Position numbers and translations under genes: made by a program
Origin: Roseiarcus sp963835885
GTDB taxonomy: Bacteria; Pseudomonadota; Alphaproteobacteria; Rhizobiales; Beijerinckiaceae
Assembly: GCA_963835885.1 (NCBI GenBank)
Contig: CAWIHF010000012.1
Span: forward strand, 186,001-250,000
Direction of reading: 5' to 3'
Length of the DNA: 64,000 bases
Notes under the pieces: generated by a model
Told to the model about the DNA's origin: nothing
Databases searched by the model: none
Seen by the model: only the letters and a program-made list of their open reading frames with translations
In this document: positions 28,921-37,982 of the stretch, piece after piece
How positions within the stretch are numbered: the first letter of the stretch is position 1
How the letters are laid out: the number at the start of each line of letters is the position of its first letter

Positions 28921-29928
28921 ATGACCTCGCAAGCTTTCGACACTCGCAACAAGCCCGAGGTCCGATCTGCCGGACGCGTGCGGCGGCGGCGCTATGCGGC
29001 CTGGGCGCCGGTGGTCGTGCTCGCGCTCTTGTGCGTGATCGTCTCTCTGATCAATCCGAATTTCCTCAGCGCCGGCAATTTCGTCCGCATCGCGCAGGCG
29101 GCGATGATTCCGCTGGTCCTCGGCCTCGGCGCAACCTTCATCATCCTGATGGGCTCGATCGACCTTTCCGTAGAAGGCGTATTGTCGCTGAGTGCGGTGA
29201 TCCTCTCCTTGCTCGTTCTCAACGGCGCGAATTCCAACGATTTCGGGATCCTTGCGGTCCTGCCGGTGATGCTTGTCGGCGCTGCGGTCGGTTTCGCCAA
29301 CGGCGTTGTTCATGTCGCGCTGAAGGTTCCTTCCTTCATGACGACGCTGGGAACCTGGTTCATCGGCGTCGGCGTCGCCAATGCGCTGCTCGGCGGCATG
29401 GCGGTGCGCATCAACGATCCGTTCATCCGCGGCCTGGCGATCGAGCGCTTCCTCGGCTTTCCGTGGGGCGTGTGGGTGGCGCTCGTCTGCCTCGCGATCG
29501 CCTTTGCCGTGCAGAACCACACCCGGCTCGGCCGCTACATCTTCGCGCTCGGCGGCGGCGAGGAGCTCGCCGCCCTGTCCGGCATTCCGGTCGCTCGGGT
29601 GCGCATTCTGACCTTCACGCTCGCCGGAGTGTTCTACTCCATCGGCGGCATCCTCGCAGCAGCGCAGCTGGGGCTGGGCAATTCGCTGATCGGCAATGGG
29701 CGCCTATTTTCGACCATAACGGCGGTCGTCGTCGGCGGGACGGCGCTCTCGGGCGGAGAGGGCAGCGTGCTGCAAACGCTGGTCGGCGTTTTGATCGTCA
29801 CTGTCCTCAACAACGGCATGGTGTTGGCGGATGTCCCGCCGAGCTACCAGATCGGCGTTCAAGGCTTGATGATCATCGCGGCGGTCGCGCTCTCGATCGA
29901 CCGCAACGTCATGCGCATCGTCAAATGA
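28921..29928 (+). CDS. Sugar ABC transporter permease (RbsC type), first
   Basis: About 335 residues with eight or more hydrophobic helices. Family landmarks are FIILMGSIDLSVEGVLSLSA, VALKVPSFMTTLGTWF, RLGRYIFALGGGEELAALSGI and FSTITAVVVGGTALSGGEGS. It forms half of the membrane channel. The start is uncertain; ATG 28921 (MTSQAFDTRNKPEVRS) is used, and an in-frame ATG at 28876 is possible. Its stop overlaps the ATPase start (ATGA), so the two are translationally coupled. Confidence 0.9.
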   Translation: MTSQAFDTRNKPEVRSAGRVRRRRYAAWAPVVVLALLCVIVSLINPNFLSAGNFVRIAQAAMIPLVLGLGATFIILMGSIDLSVEGVLSLSAVILSLLVLNGANSNDFGILAVLPVMLVGAAVGFANGVVHVALKVPSFMTTLGTWFIGVGVANALLGGMAVRINDPFIRGLAIERFLGFPWGVWVALVCLAIAFAVQNHTRLGRYIFALGGGEELAALSGIPVARVRILTFTLAGVFYSIGGILAAAQLGLGNSLIGNGRLFSTITAVVVGGTALSGGEGSVLQTLVGVLIVTVLNNGMVLADVPPSYQIGVQGLMIIAAVALSIDRNVMRIVK

Positions 29929-31451
29929 GCGCTCCCGCAATCGCCCCGATCCTGGCCCTCGCCGGCATCGAGAAGAGCTTTCCCGGCGTTCGCGCCCTCG
30001 ACAATGTCTCGATCGACCTCCGTCCGGGTGAAGTGGTCGGCCTGGTCGGCGAAAACGGCGCCGGCAAGTCGACCCTGATGAAGATCCTCAGCGGAGTCTA
30101 CCAACCCGACGCGGGCGAAATCCGGCTCGCCGGCAAGCCGACGCGTTTCGTCAGCGCCGCCGACGCCAACCGTCAGGGCGTCGGTATGGTGTTTCAGGAG
30201 CAATCGCTGCTGCTCAACCTCACCGTGGGCGAGAACATCTATCTGGGAAACGAGGCCCAGTTCACCCGTTTCGGCCTCGTGAACTGGCGCGCGGTCTATG
30301 CGTCGGCCGAGCGCCAACTGGCGAAGGTGCAGGTCAATGTCGATCCGCGGACCCGCGCCGCGACGCTCGACTTCGCCACGCGACAGATGGTCGAGCTGGC
30401 GAAGGCCCTGACGCTCGAGGAGCAGGCTTCCGGGCCCCTCGTCATCCTGCTCGACGAACCGACGTCGGTCCTTGAGCAGGCCGAGATCGAGATCCTTTTT
30501 GCCCGCGTGCGCGCCTTGAAGACGCGAGCCTCATTCATCTTCGTTTCGCATCGCCTCAGCGAAGTGCTCGAACTTTCCGACCGCATCTACGTGATGAAGG
30601 ACGGAGCTGTGGTCGCCGAACTGCAAGCGGCCGAAGTCGACGTCAAGACGCTCCACCGTTTGATGGTCGGGCGAGGCCTGCAGGCCGAATATTATCGCGA
30701 ACCTCTGCAAAGGCCTTTTGGCGACGACGTCGTGCTCGAGCTCGAGGGCCTCGGCTGTGGCGACTCTTACCGGGACGTCAGCCTGAAGCTTCATGCCGGC
30801 GAAATCCTCGGCATTGCCGGTGTTCTCGGATCCGGCCGGGAGGAACTGACGCGCTCCCTCGCCGGGCTTTTGCCGCATGATCGCGGGCGTCTCGTCGTTA
30901 GCGGTCGAGAGGTGCGGCTTTCAACTCCGGCCGACGCCGTCGATGTCGGGCTCGGCTACGTTCCGCGTGAGAGGCGTGTCGAAGGACTCGTGCTGTTCCT
31001 CTCAGTCGCCGCCAACATCACTTTGCCCAGCCTCAAGGACATCGCGCGGTACGGGTTGATTGATCTCGGCGAGGAACTGAGGCTGGCGAAATCCTGGGTG
31101 CAGCGCCTGAAGGTGCGAACACCCGGCGAGGATGCGCTCTGTCTCAACCTGTCCGGCGGAAACCAGCAGAAGGTCGTTCTGGCGAAATGGCTGAACGCCA
31201 AGGCCCGCATCCTCATCCTCGATCATCCGACCCGGGGGCTCGACGTCGGCGCAAAGGAGGAAGTCTACGAACTCGTGCGCGCGGTCACCAATGAAGGAGT
31301 CGCTGTCATTCTCACTTCCGATACGCTGGAGGAAACGATCGGCCTCAGCCACACGATCCTGGTGATGCGTGACGGCGAGGTGACCTATCGAACCCCGGCG
31401 AGCCCCGGCGCCAAACCCATTCAGGTCGACCTCATCGGCCACATGGTCTGA
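29925..31451 (+). CDS. Sugar ABC transporter ATPase (RbsA/XylG type, two domains)
   Basis: A 508-residue tandem ATPase powering the importer. The N-terminal domain has Walker A LVGENGAGKSTLMK and Walker B VILLDEPTS; its signature position reads LDFATRQMVELAKAL. The C-terminal domain has a degenerate Walker A (GVLGSGREELTRSLAG) and the classic LNLSGGNQQKVVLAKWL signature with LILDHPTRGLDVGAKEE. A good and a degenerate site is normal for this subfamily. It starts at ATG 29925 inside the upstream stop. Confidence 0.94.
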   Translation: MSAPAIAPILALAGIEKSFPGVRALDNVSIDLRPGEVVGLVGENGAGKSTLMKILSGVYQPDAGEIRLAGKPTRFVSAADANRQGVGMVFQEQSLLLNLTVGENIYLGNEAQFTRFGLVNWRAVYASAERQLAKVQVNVDPRTRAATLDFATRQMVELAKALTLEEQASGPLVILLDEPTSVLEQAEIEILFARVRALKTRASFIFVSHRLSEVLELSDRIYVMKDGAVVAELQAAEVDVKTLHRLMVGRGLQAEYYREPLQRPFGDDVVLELEGLGCGDSYRDVSLKLHAGEILGIAGVLGSGREELTRSLAGLLPHDRGRLVVSGREVRLSTPADAVDVGLGYVPRERRVEGLVLFLSVAANITLPSLKDIARYGLIDLGEELRLAKSWVQRLKVRTPGEDALCLNLSGGNQQKVVLAKWLNAKARILILDHPTRGLDVGAKEEVYELVRAVTNEGVAVILTSDTLEETIGLSHTILVMRDGEVTYRTPASPGAKPIQVDLIGHMV

Positions 31452-31458
31452 GCGACCA

Positions 31459-32418
31459 ATGCGCACACCGCTTGGAAGACTCGAATTCGACCGCATCCGC
31501 CAATGGATGCCGATCGTGACGCTCGCCCTGCTGGTGGCCCTGGTCGGCGTTTTCCAGCCGGGTTTTCTCGAACCTGCGACGCTCCTGGATTTGGGAAGCG
31601 ACACAGCCGTCCTGTTCGTGCTGGCGACGGGCGTCACCTTCGTCATCATGATCGGCGGCATCGACCTCTCGATTCAGTCGATGGCGTCGCTGGCCAGCGT
31701 CATCGTTGCGCTCACCATTTCACGTTGGGGCTACGCGGCCTTTGCGTTCGCCATTGCAGCCGGAATTCTGGCCGGCTTTCTCTCCGGGGTGGCGCATGTC
31801 CGCCTGAAAGTGCCCTCCTTCATCGCCACCCTGGCGATGGGCGGCGTGCTGTTCAGCGCGGCCCTGGTCATCTCGAAGGAACGTTCAATCACCTTGCGGA
31901 CGAGTGAGCGCGACTACCAGACCTGGATAACGGGAACCCTGGTCGGCGTCCCGAACGTCATCGTGATCGCGCTCGTCGTGCTCGCGATCGCGCATACGAT
32001 TCAAAGCCGCACGCGCTTCGGCCGGTACAGCGCCGCGATCGGCGCGGGCGAGCCGGCGGCTTATGCTTCGGGCGTGAAGGTCGATCGGCAGAAGATCATC
32101 GCCCTTGTCATTTCCGGGACCTGCGCCGCCCTCGCCGGAGTGATCCTCGCCGGACGCCTCGCCAGCGGTTCGCCGACGCTGGCGAGCGAACTCCTGTTGC
32201 CGTCGATCGCCGCCGTCGTCGTCGGCGGCACGGCGATCACCGGCGGCGTCGGGAGCATCTGGCGCACGTTGATCGGCGCACTGATCATCTCGGTCGTGCG
32301 CATCGGCATGACTTTCCTCGGCGTCAATATCTTTGCCCAGAATATCGTGTTCGGCGCGGTTCTGATCGTCGCGGTCGCCGTCACCATCGACCGATCGAAA
32401 ATACCCATCGTCAAGTAG
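31459..32418 (+). CDS. Sugar ABC transporter permease (RbsC type), second
   Basis: A 319-residue integral membrane protein, paralogous to the first permease: FVIMIGGIDLSIQSMASLAS, VRLKVPSFIATLAMGGVLFS, RFGRYSAAIGAGEPAAYASG and SIAAVVVGGTAITGGVGSIW. Together they would form a heterodimeric channel. It follows the ATPase by seven bases and ends the operon. Binding protein, permease, ATPase, permease is a common order for carbohydrate-uptake transporter-2 systems. Confidence 0.93.
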   Translation: MRTPLGRLEFDRIRQWMPIVTLALLVALVGVFQPGFLEPATLLDLGSDTAVLFVLATGVTFVIMIGGIDLSIQSMASLASVIVALTISRWGYAAFAFAIAAGILAGFLSGVAHVRLKVPSFIATLAMGGVLFSAALVISKERSITLRTSERDYQTWITGTLVGVPNVIVIALVVLAIAHTIQSRTRFGRYSAAIGAGEPAAYASGVKVDRQKIIALVISGTCAALAGVILAGRLASGSPTLASELLLPSIAAVVVGGTAITGGVGSIWRTLIGALIISVVRIGMTFLGVNIFAQNIVFGAVLIVAVAVTIDRSKIPIVK

Positions 32419-32497
32419 ACTCCGGAAAAGAGGGATATGACGACGGCGCGCCGCCAGTGAGCGGATGGCGCGCTTCTGATAGGAACGTGTCCTCGAC

Positions 32498-33586
32498 ATG
32501 AACCGCTTGGAAGCCATGAGCCCCAGTCTCGGGTCGCGCCGCCTGACCACGGCACAAAACCTCGATCGAAGCCGGCCTCGCCGCGCCGGAGAGGCTGGCC
32601 GAGCTCGAATCGGTCGCTGAGCGTTATGCGATCGGCCTCACTCCGGCGCTCGCTGGCCTGATCGAAACGGGCGATCCGGCCGATCCGATTGGGCGTCAAT
32701 TCGTGCCCGACGGCCGCGAACTCGTCCGCGATCCGGCCGAGACGGACGATCCGATCGGCGACGACGCGAGAAGCCCAGTCAAAGGGTCTGGTCCATCGCT
32801 ATCCGGACCGGGTGCTGATCAAGCTCGTCGCGGTCTGCGCCGTCTATTGCCGCTTCTGCTTCCGCCGCGAGCGGATTGGCCCGGGCTCGGCGTCATTGAG
32901 CGACGCCGAATTCGCCGCCGCGCTCGATTACGTCCGCGCGCGGCCGGCGATCTGGGAGGTTATCCTCACCGGCGGCGATCCCATGACCCTGTCGCCGCGC
33001 CGGGTCGCACACGCGACGCGGGCGATCGCCGCGATCGAACACGTCGAGAATCTTGCGCTGGCACACCCGCCTGCCGATCGCGGCGCCGGAGCGGGTCACG
33101 CCGGCGCTGGCGCGGGCGCTTCGGGCGGACGGCAAGACGGTCGTCGTCGCCGTGCACGCCAACCACCCGCGCGAAATGACCGGCGATGTCCGCGCCGCCT
33201 GCCGGCGCCTCGCCGATCAGGGAATCATGCTCATCAGCCAGAGCGTCCTGTTGAAGGGCGTCAACGACGACGCCGGGACGCTCGAGGCGCTGATGCGGAG
33301 TTTCGTCGAGGCCCGGATCAAGCCCTATTATCTGCATCACGGCGATCTCGCGCCGGGCACGGCGCATTGGCGCGTCCCGATCGCCAGGGGGCAGGAGCTG
33401 ATGCGGCGATTAAGGGCGCGCCTGTCCGGGCTCGCCATGCCGGCCTATGTGCTCGACATTCCCGGCGGCCGCGGCAAGGTCCCCATCGGACCGCAGTCGA
33501 TCCGGCCCGACGGCGCAGGCGGGTACCTCGTCGTCGACCCGCAGGGGATCGAGCACGCCTACGTCGACCGGGTCACCGACCGATGA
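32498..33586 (+). CDS. Lysine 2,3-aminomutase-like radical SAM protein (three frameshifts)
   Basis: Starting at ATG 32498, the pieces read MNRLEAMSPSLGSRRLTTAQ, ERLAELESVAERYAIGLTPA, LVHRYPDRVLIKLVAVC, the radical-SAM triad CAVYCRFCFRRE, VILTGGDPMTLSPRR, RWHTRLPIAAPERV, HANHPREMTGDVRAAC and LISQSVLLKGVNDD. The C-terminus is YYLHHGDLAPGTAHWRVPI...VLDIPGGRGKVPIGP, the KamA/EpmB family pattern. These enzymes use a [4Fe-4S] cluster, SAM and PLP to move an amino group on lysine. Three separate one-base insertions (near 32564, 32785 and 33049) break the frame. That is either an error cluster or real decay. No epmA or efp gene lies nearby. Confidence 0.8.
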
Positions 33587-33876
33587 GCGCCGTCGGCGCG
33601 TGCGCGACGGGTCGAGCCCCCTGCCCGGCCGACGGCGCCGCCCACTCTGGCCACGACCGCCAACACGGCGGCGACAAACGCCGCGCCCCAGGCGATCGTC
33701 AGCGGCGCGAAATCATGTTCGAGGCGCGAGGCGGCCTCGTAACACTCGGATCTGTTCTCTAAGTCGGCCATGTCGGCTCCCTCCTCGAGAATGCCCATCA
33801 GGGCGACCGGCTCGCCACGAGCCCGTCGAATTTCGGCTGCGAGGAGCGTCGCAGCCCGGATCGTCGTCGAACTCAT
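33559..33876 (-). CDS. Small predicted membrane protein
   Basis: A 105-residue frame with ATG 33876. It has an N-terminal helix (TTIRAATLLAAEIRRARGEP), an acidic middle (MGILEEGADMADLENRSECY) and one hydrophobic segment (PLTIAWGAAFVAAVLAVVARVG). Its start overlaps the stop of the upstream gene (ATGA), which supports it being real. The last 28 bases overlap the 3' end of the KamA-like gene on the other strand. The C-terminal tail looks unconserved. No family recognised. Confidence 0.5.
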   Translation of the reverse strand: MSSTTIRAATLLAAEIRRARGEPVALMGILEEGADMADLENRSECYEAASRLEHDFAPLTIAWGAAFVAAVLAVVARVGGAVGRAGGSTRRARADGAHRSVTRST

Positions 33877-34070
33877 GACTGGACGTGCATGGCCGCCAAG
33901 GCAGCCCGGTGGGTGGGCTGGGTCCCGCCGGCGTCCAGCACCGCTGAACCCAGCACGTAGACGGCAAAGACAGCAATCACCGTCGTCACAATCAGCGTCA
34001 GCACCAACATGATCGTGCGCTCGGTGAAGGCGTCGGCGGCCTCGACGACGCGCTCCTCATTGCTCGACAT
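33873..34070 (-). CDS. Small single-pass membrane protein
   Basis: From the ATG at 34070: SSNEERVVEAADAFTERTIM, then a strong membrane segment LVLTLIVTTVIAVFAVYVLG, then a short tail, 65 residues in all. An ATG at 34088 gives six more. It is coupled to the following small gene by a four-base overlap. Function unknown; two small membrane proteins in tandem suggest a heteromeric membrane component or stress proteins. Confidence 0.55.
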   Translation of the reverse strand: MSSNEERVVEAADAFTERTIMLVLTLIVTTVIAVFAVYVLGSAVLDAGGTQPTHRAALAAMHVQS

Positions 34071-35205
34071 GAAAGTCTTCCTCTCCAACTCCGCGCCCCG
34101 GGGGTCGTCCCGTCACGTAAGCGCAGGTTAACGTTTGGTCAGGAACGGCGCTGTGACGCGCCTCACAGGTAGAGCGTGATGCTGCTCACACTCCGAATAC
34201 ACGGCAGAATCGGCCAATCCACCGATGCTCGCCGAGACGGACTAAGACTTTCTCACCCTCGGCGGGGTGCTCACGCTTCGAGTGCGAACAGTTCGAGCGG
34301 TTCCGACTTCCCGCGCAAGGGCAGCGGCGCGATCGCGCACGGCGTGATCGACGCCGGCAGGCGATCGAGTCGCGCAAGCAGGGCCGCGGAGGCGAGCGTC
34401 GGACGATCGAGGTCGCGGCAGGCGTCGAGAATGCGCGCCGGCGTATTCATCGGATCGCCGATCAGCGCGATCTCCTTCTTGAGCGAGCCGAGTTCGCCGA
34501 CGACGACCTCGCCCGCATGCAGCGCGGCGCGAAAGTCGGGAACGAGCCCGAATTCTCGGCGGTACGCGTCCCTCCCCGCGGCAAGACGGACCCGAGCGGC
34601 CGCCCAGGCGCGAATGACGCCAGCATCGTTGCGGCCGGGGCCGAGCCGCCAGGTGGCGATGATCTCGTCGCCGACGTATTTGTGGATCTCGCCGCCCTGT
34701 TCGGCGATGGCGGCGGAGAGATCGGCGAAGACCGCGTTGAGAAAGTCGAGAAACCGCGCGCCGCCCAGGCGCTCGGCTGTCGCCGTCGAGGCGCGCAGGT
34801 CGATGAACAGGAGCGCGCGCTCCTCGAGGCGGGGACGGTGATAGCGCCCGGCGGCGAAGGCGAACAGGACGCCTCGGCCGAGCAGGTCCTCGACGCCGAG
34901 CAGCAAATTCCCGACGATCGTCGCCACGATGGCAAAGACGATGTCGCGCGAATTCGAGGACGCCGATCCGCGCGAAACCATTGAAAAGCGGAACGCAGAT
35001 GACATTGACGAGGACGATGACGGCGAGAAAGAGCGCGCTTCGCAGGGCGACGGCGGCGAGAAATGGAAGGCGCCGCAGGGACGCTCCGGCGGAACCGCGA
35101 AGCCCGACAATTTGGAGCCAGACGATCGCCGCGCCGTTAACGCCGCCGATCACGGCTCCGGCCAGGGCGTCATTGTGCGCGAGATAGCTGTAGACCGCCC
35201 CGAGA

Positions 35206-35867
35206 TAAGTATCCCCCGGCAAAGCCGGGGGCTTTAGGAAGTGAACCGCTCGAAGCGGTAGGAGGGGTCGCTAACGCGGCCCCTTGAGTTTGGGGCCACC
35301 CGAGGGTGGCATGATCAACGCCAAAGGTTCATCTGCTCGAGCCTCTGATCTTCCTTCTCTTGGTTGCGGATGTAGGCGCGGATCGCCTCCTTCGTCGCGC
35401 CCGACCGTGTTCACGAAAAAACCGCGGGCCCAAAAGTGTTGCCCGACGAAATTGCGCCTGCGCTCTCCATAAACCCTGGCCACGTGGATCGCACTCTTGC
35501 CCTTGATGAAGCCGACCACCTGCGACACCGCATATTTGGGTGGGATCGAAAGCGAGCATGTGCACGTGATCGGGCATCAGATGCCCTTCCTCAACCTTTG
35601 AGTCCTTCTGAAGCGCAAGCTTGCGGAACACTTCGCCCAAATGCCGTCGCAGCTCTTGATACAGCGTCTTGCGCCGACATTTCGGAATGAAGACAACATG
35701 ATATTTGCAGTCCCAAGTCGTGTGGCTTAGGCTCTCGTACTCGTCCATCGGTGGAGTTCCTTTCGTGTGAGTGGCTGCTCACGTCGGAACTTCACTGGTG
35801 GACTGCCGGAAACGTCAAACTGCTACTGCCACCCCGGCATAGCCGGGGGGTCTCCCGCTTACGCTAG
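35206..35867 (-). mobile_element. IS200/IS605-group element, copy 2 (662 bp)
   Basis: Nearly identical to 5877-6536, including both end hairpins, but two bases longer because of a T near 35390 and a G near 35553. It is inserted in the adenylate cyclase gene in the same orientation as that gene. No target duplication is visible, as expected for this group. Confidence 0.92.
35315..35748 (-). pseudogene. tnpA: IS200-type transposase TnpA, frameshifted copy
   Basis: It begins like copy 1 (MDEYESLSHTTWDCKYHVVF) and loses frame inside the HUH region at the extra G near 35553 (after PDHVHMLA). The frame returns to coding-like sequence in another register (SQVVGFIKGKSAIHVARVYG) and shifts again at the extra T near 35390, before the tyrosine helix. 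If both insertions are real this copy cannot transpose itself, though TnpA from copy 1 could act on its ends. Confidence 0.85.
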
Positions 35868-35982
35868 CGCGGCGCCGGCGGAGATCCTGACGATCGTTCG
35901 AGCTGAAGCGCCAAGCGCCATGGGCGGATCATAGAACAATTCGCCGGCCGCGCTCTCCGGGTAGGAGCGCCCTGAAACGGTT

Positions 35983-36066
35983 CAACCCGGGCGTCCTGCC
36001 GGCCGCCCGGGTTGCAATGAGTCCCGATGGGTTTACCCCGGCCCGCTAGGCGGGCCCCCGACTCAT
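35983..36066. repeat. Two strong adjacent hairpins, possible leader structure
   Basis: CAACCCGGGCG (35983-35993) pairs perfectly with CGCCCGGGTTG (36004-36014). Immediately after, ATGAGTC (36017-36023) pairs with GACTCAT (36060-36066) around an inner stem GGCCCGC/GCGGGCC (36040-36056). It lies 60-145 bases upstream of the cyclase start on the minus strand. It matches no riboswitch I know and could be a dispersed repeat. Confidence 0.45.
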
Positions 36067-36131
36067 CTACGCATTCAGCGGATCGCTCCGCACCCCGCAG
36101 CGTTAACTATGCATGAACCCGGACGACCGTC

Positions 36132-36147
36132 TGTGATCTGGATCACA
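36132..36147. promoter_or_regulatory. CRP-type site TGTGATCTGGATCACA
   Basis: A perfect TGTGA-N6-TCACA match to the CRP consensus, with 7 of 8 symmetric bases. It lies in the 430-base gap between the secreted-protein gene and the adenylate cyclase start, 211 bases before the latter. A cAMP-receptor site next to a cyclase gene suggests feedback by cAMP. The role is inferred from the motif. Confidence 0.6.
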
Positions 36148-36352
36148 CGCCGAAATTCGTGAAGTCGAAAACCTCCTCTGGCTTACGACGCGCACAAGCT
36201 CCCCGACGGCAAAGCCGTAGCCGATCGCGCCGGCGACGGACGGCCCGCCGGCGGCGAGGTTTCGAACAGACGAGCGTGGCAGAGCGGCGATTGGCGCCCC
36301 TTCCCCGCGTCGCCGCGGCCGCAAGAGAAGGAGCGCCCCCCGGCCCAGCCGA

Positions 36353-36733
36353 TCAGAGGCCGCTGCCCTCGTGGGTGATCTTGGCCGTCGCCACGTCGTC
36401 CATAAGGGCGAGGAGCGCTTCCGGCGCCGCCATCGGCGTGCAGGCCCGATCGCCGTCAATGAAGAACACAAGGCCCTCCTTCCTGCCGTCGACCTTGGCA
36501 AGCGCCGCCTTGTCGCCGAAGGGCAGGCCGGGCGGGGTCAGCGGGTTCATCGCGTAAATGCCGCGCAGGAACTCCCATTGCTCGGGCGTCAGCTCGATCC
36601 ATTTGCCATGCAGTTTCTCGATCGCCGCCTTCGGCTCCGATACGTCGACACAGCGGGCGGCCCCGGCCGCAAAGACCAAATGGGGCAGGACCGTCAGAGC
36701 GCCGGCCGCCGCCAGCGAACGCTTGCTCAACAT
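36353..36733 (-). CDS. Secreted hypothetical protein
   Basis: A 126-residue protein with a signal peptide (LSKRSLAAAGALTVLPHLVF, cleavage near AAGAARC). The mature part reads KLHGKWIELTPEQWEFLRGI, YAMNPLTPPGLPFGDKAALA and GLVFFIDGDRACTPMAAPEA. It begins at ATG 36733 after AGGAGG. The composition is convincingly protein-like. I know no family name; it is probably periplasmic. It lies alone upstream of the cyclase. Confidence 0.72.
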   Translation of the reverse strand: MLSKRSLAAAGALTVLPHLVFAAGAARCVDVSEPKAAIEKLHGKWIELTPEQWEFLRGIYAMNPLTPPGLPFGDKAALAKVDGRKEGLVFFIDGDRACTPMAAPEALLALMDDVATAKITHEGSGL

Positions 36734-37179
36734 GAGGACCTCCTTTTGGTCGGACGCCCTCTTGGGTTCCTTTCCTCGCCGGGTCTTGCTTTCCGATCGC
36801 CCCCTCGCCGATCAACGCGCCTCACGCCGCGACCGCAACGCGGTCTGCAACGCCATTAAACAAGAACCATGCCAATCTTCAGCGCGCGGGACCGCTCCGA
36901 CAGGCGACGCGGCGGGCCACGCGCGGGCCGGGACCGGTGCCGCGCGATCAATCAGACCGCCATCTTGCAGGCGCCTGCCTTGGGCCCGGAGAATCGGCGA
37001 AGCCGGGCCGCCCACCTATCGGCGTTCGGCGCCGGTTTAGCGGAGGGCCTCTTGTCGCAATGCGGGGCAGCCTTGACGGCGGCCCTTTCTCGGCATTGCT
37101 TGGCTCTTTCCAGCGGGAGGGCGGCGAAAAGGAACAGCGGAGCCGCTCTGCAGTTCGAAGAATCAAGGAGAGACGGACC

Positions 37180-37740
37180 ATGGCTGCCACCCCTGCGGAC
37201 ATCGCGCTTGGCGCGCCCGCGCCGGATTTTTCGCTTCCGGCGACCGACGGCAGGACTTACGCGCTGAGCGATGTCGCCGGCGAAAAAGCGACAGTCGTCG
37301 TCTTCATCTGCAACCATTGCCCCTATGTCAAAGCCGTGATCGGCCGGCTGGTCGCCGATGCGCGCCTGCTGATCAGCGAAGGCGTGGGCTTCGCCGCCAT
37401 CTGCTCCAACGACGCGAAAAACTATCCCGAGGATTCCTTCGACAGAATGCGCGCATTCGCACGCGCCCATGATTTTCCGTTTCCCTACCTGCACGACGAG
37501 AGCCAGCAGGCAGCGCGCGCCTACGGCGCCGTCTGCACCCCCGACTTCTTCGGCTACGACCGCGATCTCAAGCTCAGATATCGCGGCCGCCTCGACGAGG
37601 GCCGCACCACCCCGCCCCCTCCGAACGCGCGCCGCGAGCTGCTCGAAGCCATGCGCGCCATCGCTTCGACCGGCGTTGCGCCGGCGGCGCAGATCCCCTC
37701 GATCGGCTGCTCGATCAAGTGGAAGGCCAGGCCGGGGTGA
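37180..37740 (+). CDS. Thioredoxin-fold/AhpC-TSA family protein
   Basis: A 186-residue cytosolic protein: LGAPAPDFSLPATDGRTYAL, then VVVFICNHCPYVKAVIGRLV with a C-x-x-C pair (CNHC), then FAAICSNDAKNYPEDSFDRM and AAYGAVCTPDFFGYDRDLKLRY with the cis-Pro loop. This is the peroxiredoxin-like thiol protein group with the CNHCPYV motif. Its role is thiol-disulfide exchange or peroxide defence; the exact partner is unknown. The ATG at 37180 follows AAGGAGAG. Confidence 0.88.
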   Translation: MAATPADIALGAPAPDFSLPATDGRTYALSDVAGEKATVVVFICNHCPYVKAVIGRLVADARLLISEGVGFAAICSNDAKNYPEDSFDRMRAFARAHDFPFPYLHDESQQAARAYGAVCTPDFFGYDRDLKLRYRGRLDEGRTTPPPPNARRELLEAMRAIASTGVAPAAQIPSIGCSIKWKARPG

Positions 37741-37982
37741 CCCCTGCCCCTCTGGCCTGTTCGAGACAAGGCGGGCCCTGCGTTCAAGGAACACCCGTGT
37801 TGCTCGGGCTATGGCGCGGGATGAGGGTCCGGCCGAGACGGTCCGCGGACAGCGGCTCCGCCGGCGCCCGCGGCGCTTGTCCCCAACGGACAAGGGAGGC
37901 CCGCGTTGGCTCGGAGCGAAGTCGGTGTTAGGGGGAACACAGGGCGCTTGGCGGACCCCGTTGAAACCTGAGGATCTGGGGG
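37741..37982. other. Spacer before the four-gene cassette
   Basis: A 240-base GC-rich spacer that should hold the cassette promoter. A GC-rich imperfect palindrome region is present around 37830-37880. No clear promoter boxes. Confidence 0.3.

Larger units (their letters stand above)
34271..35921 (-). pseudogene. Membrane-bound class III adenylate cyclase, split by an IS200 copy
   Basis: The 5' end lies right of the element: ATG 35921, MALGASARTIVRISAGAA. Past the element the frame continues LGAVYSYLAHNDALAGAVIG through membrane helices (AAVALRSALFLAVIVLVNVI). An extra base near 34945 then shifts into the cyclase domain: ERALLFIDLRASTATAERLG (metal Asp), GGEIHKYVGDEIIATW (second metal Asp), FRAALHAGEVVVGELGSLKK and LIGDPMNTPARILD. 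This is the class III nucleotidyl cyclase catalytic core, making cAMP. The insertion removes the N-terminus and a one-base indel breaks the rest, so this copy is probably not expressed as full protein. Confidence 0.82.
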
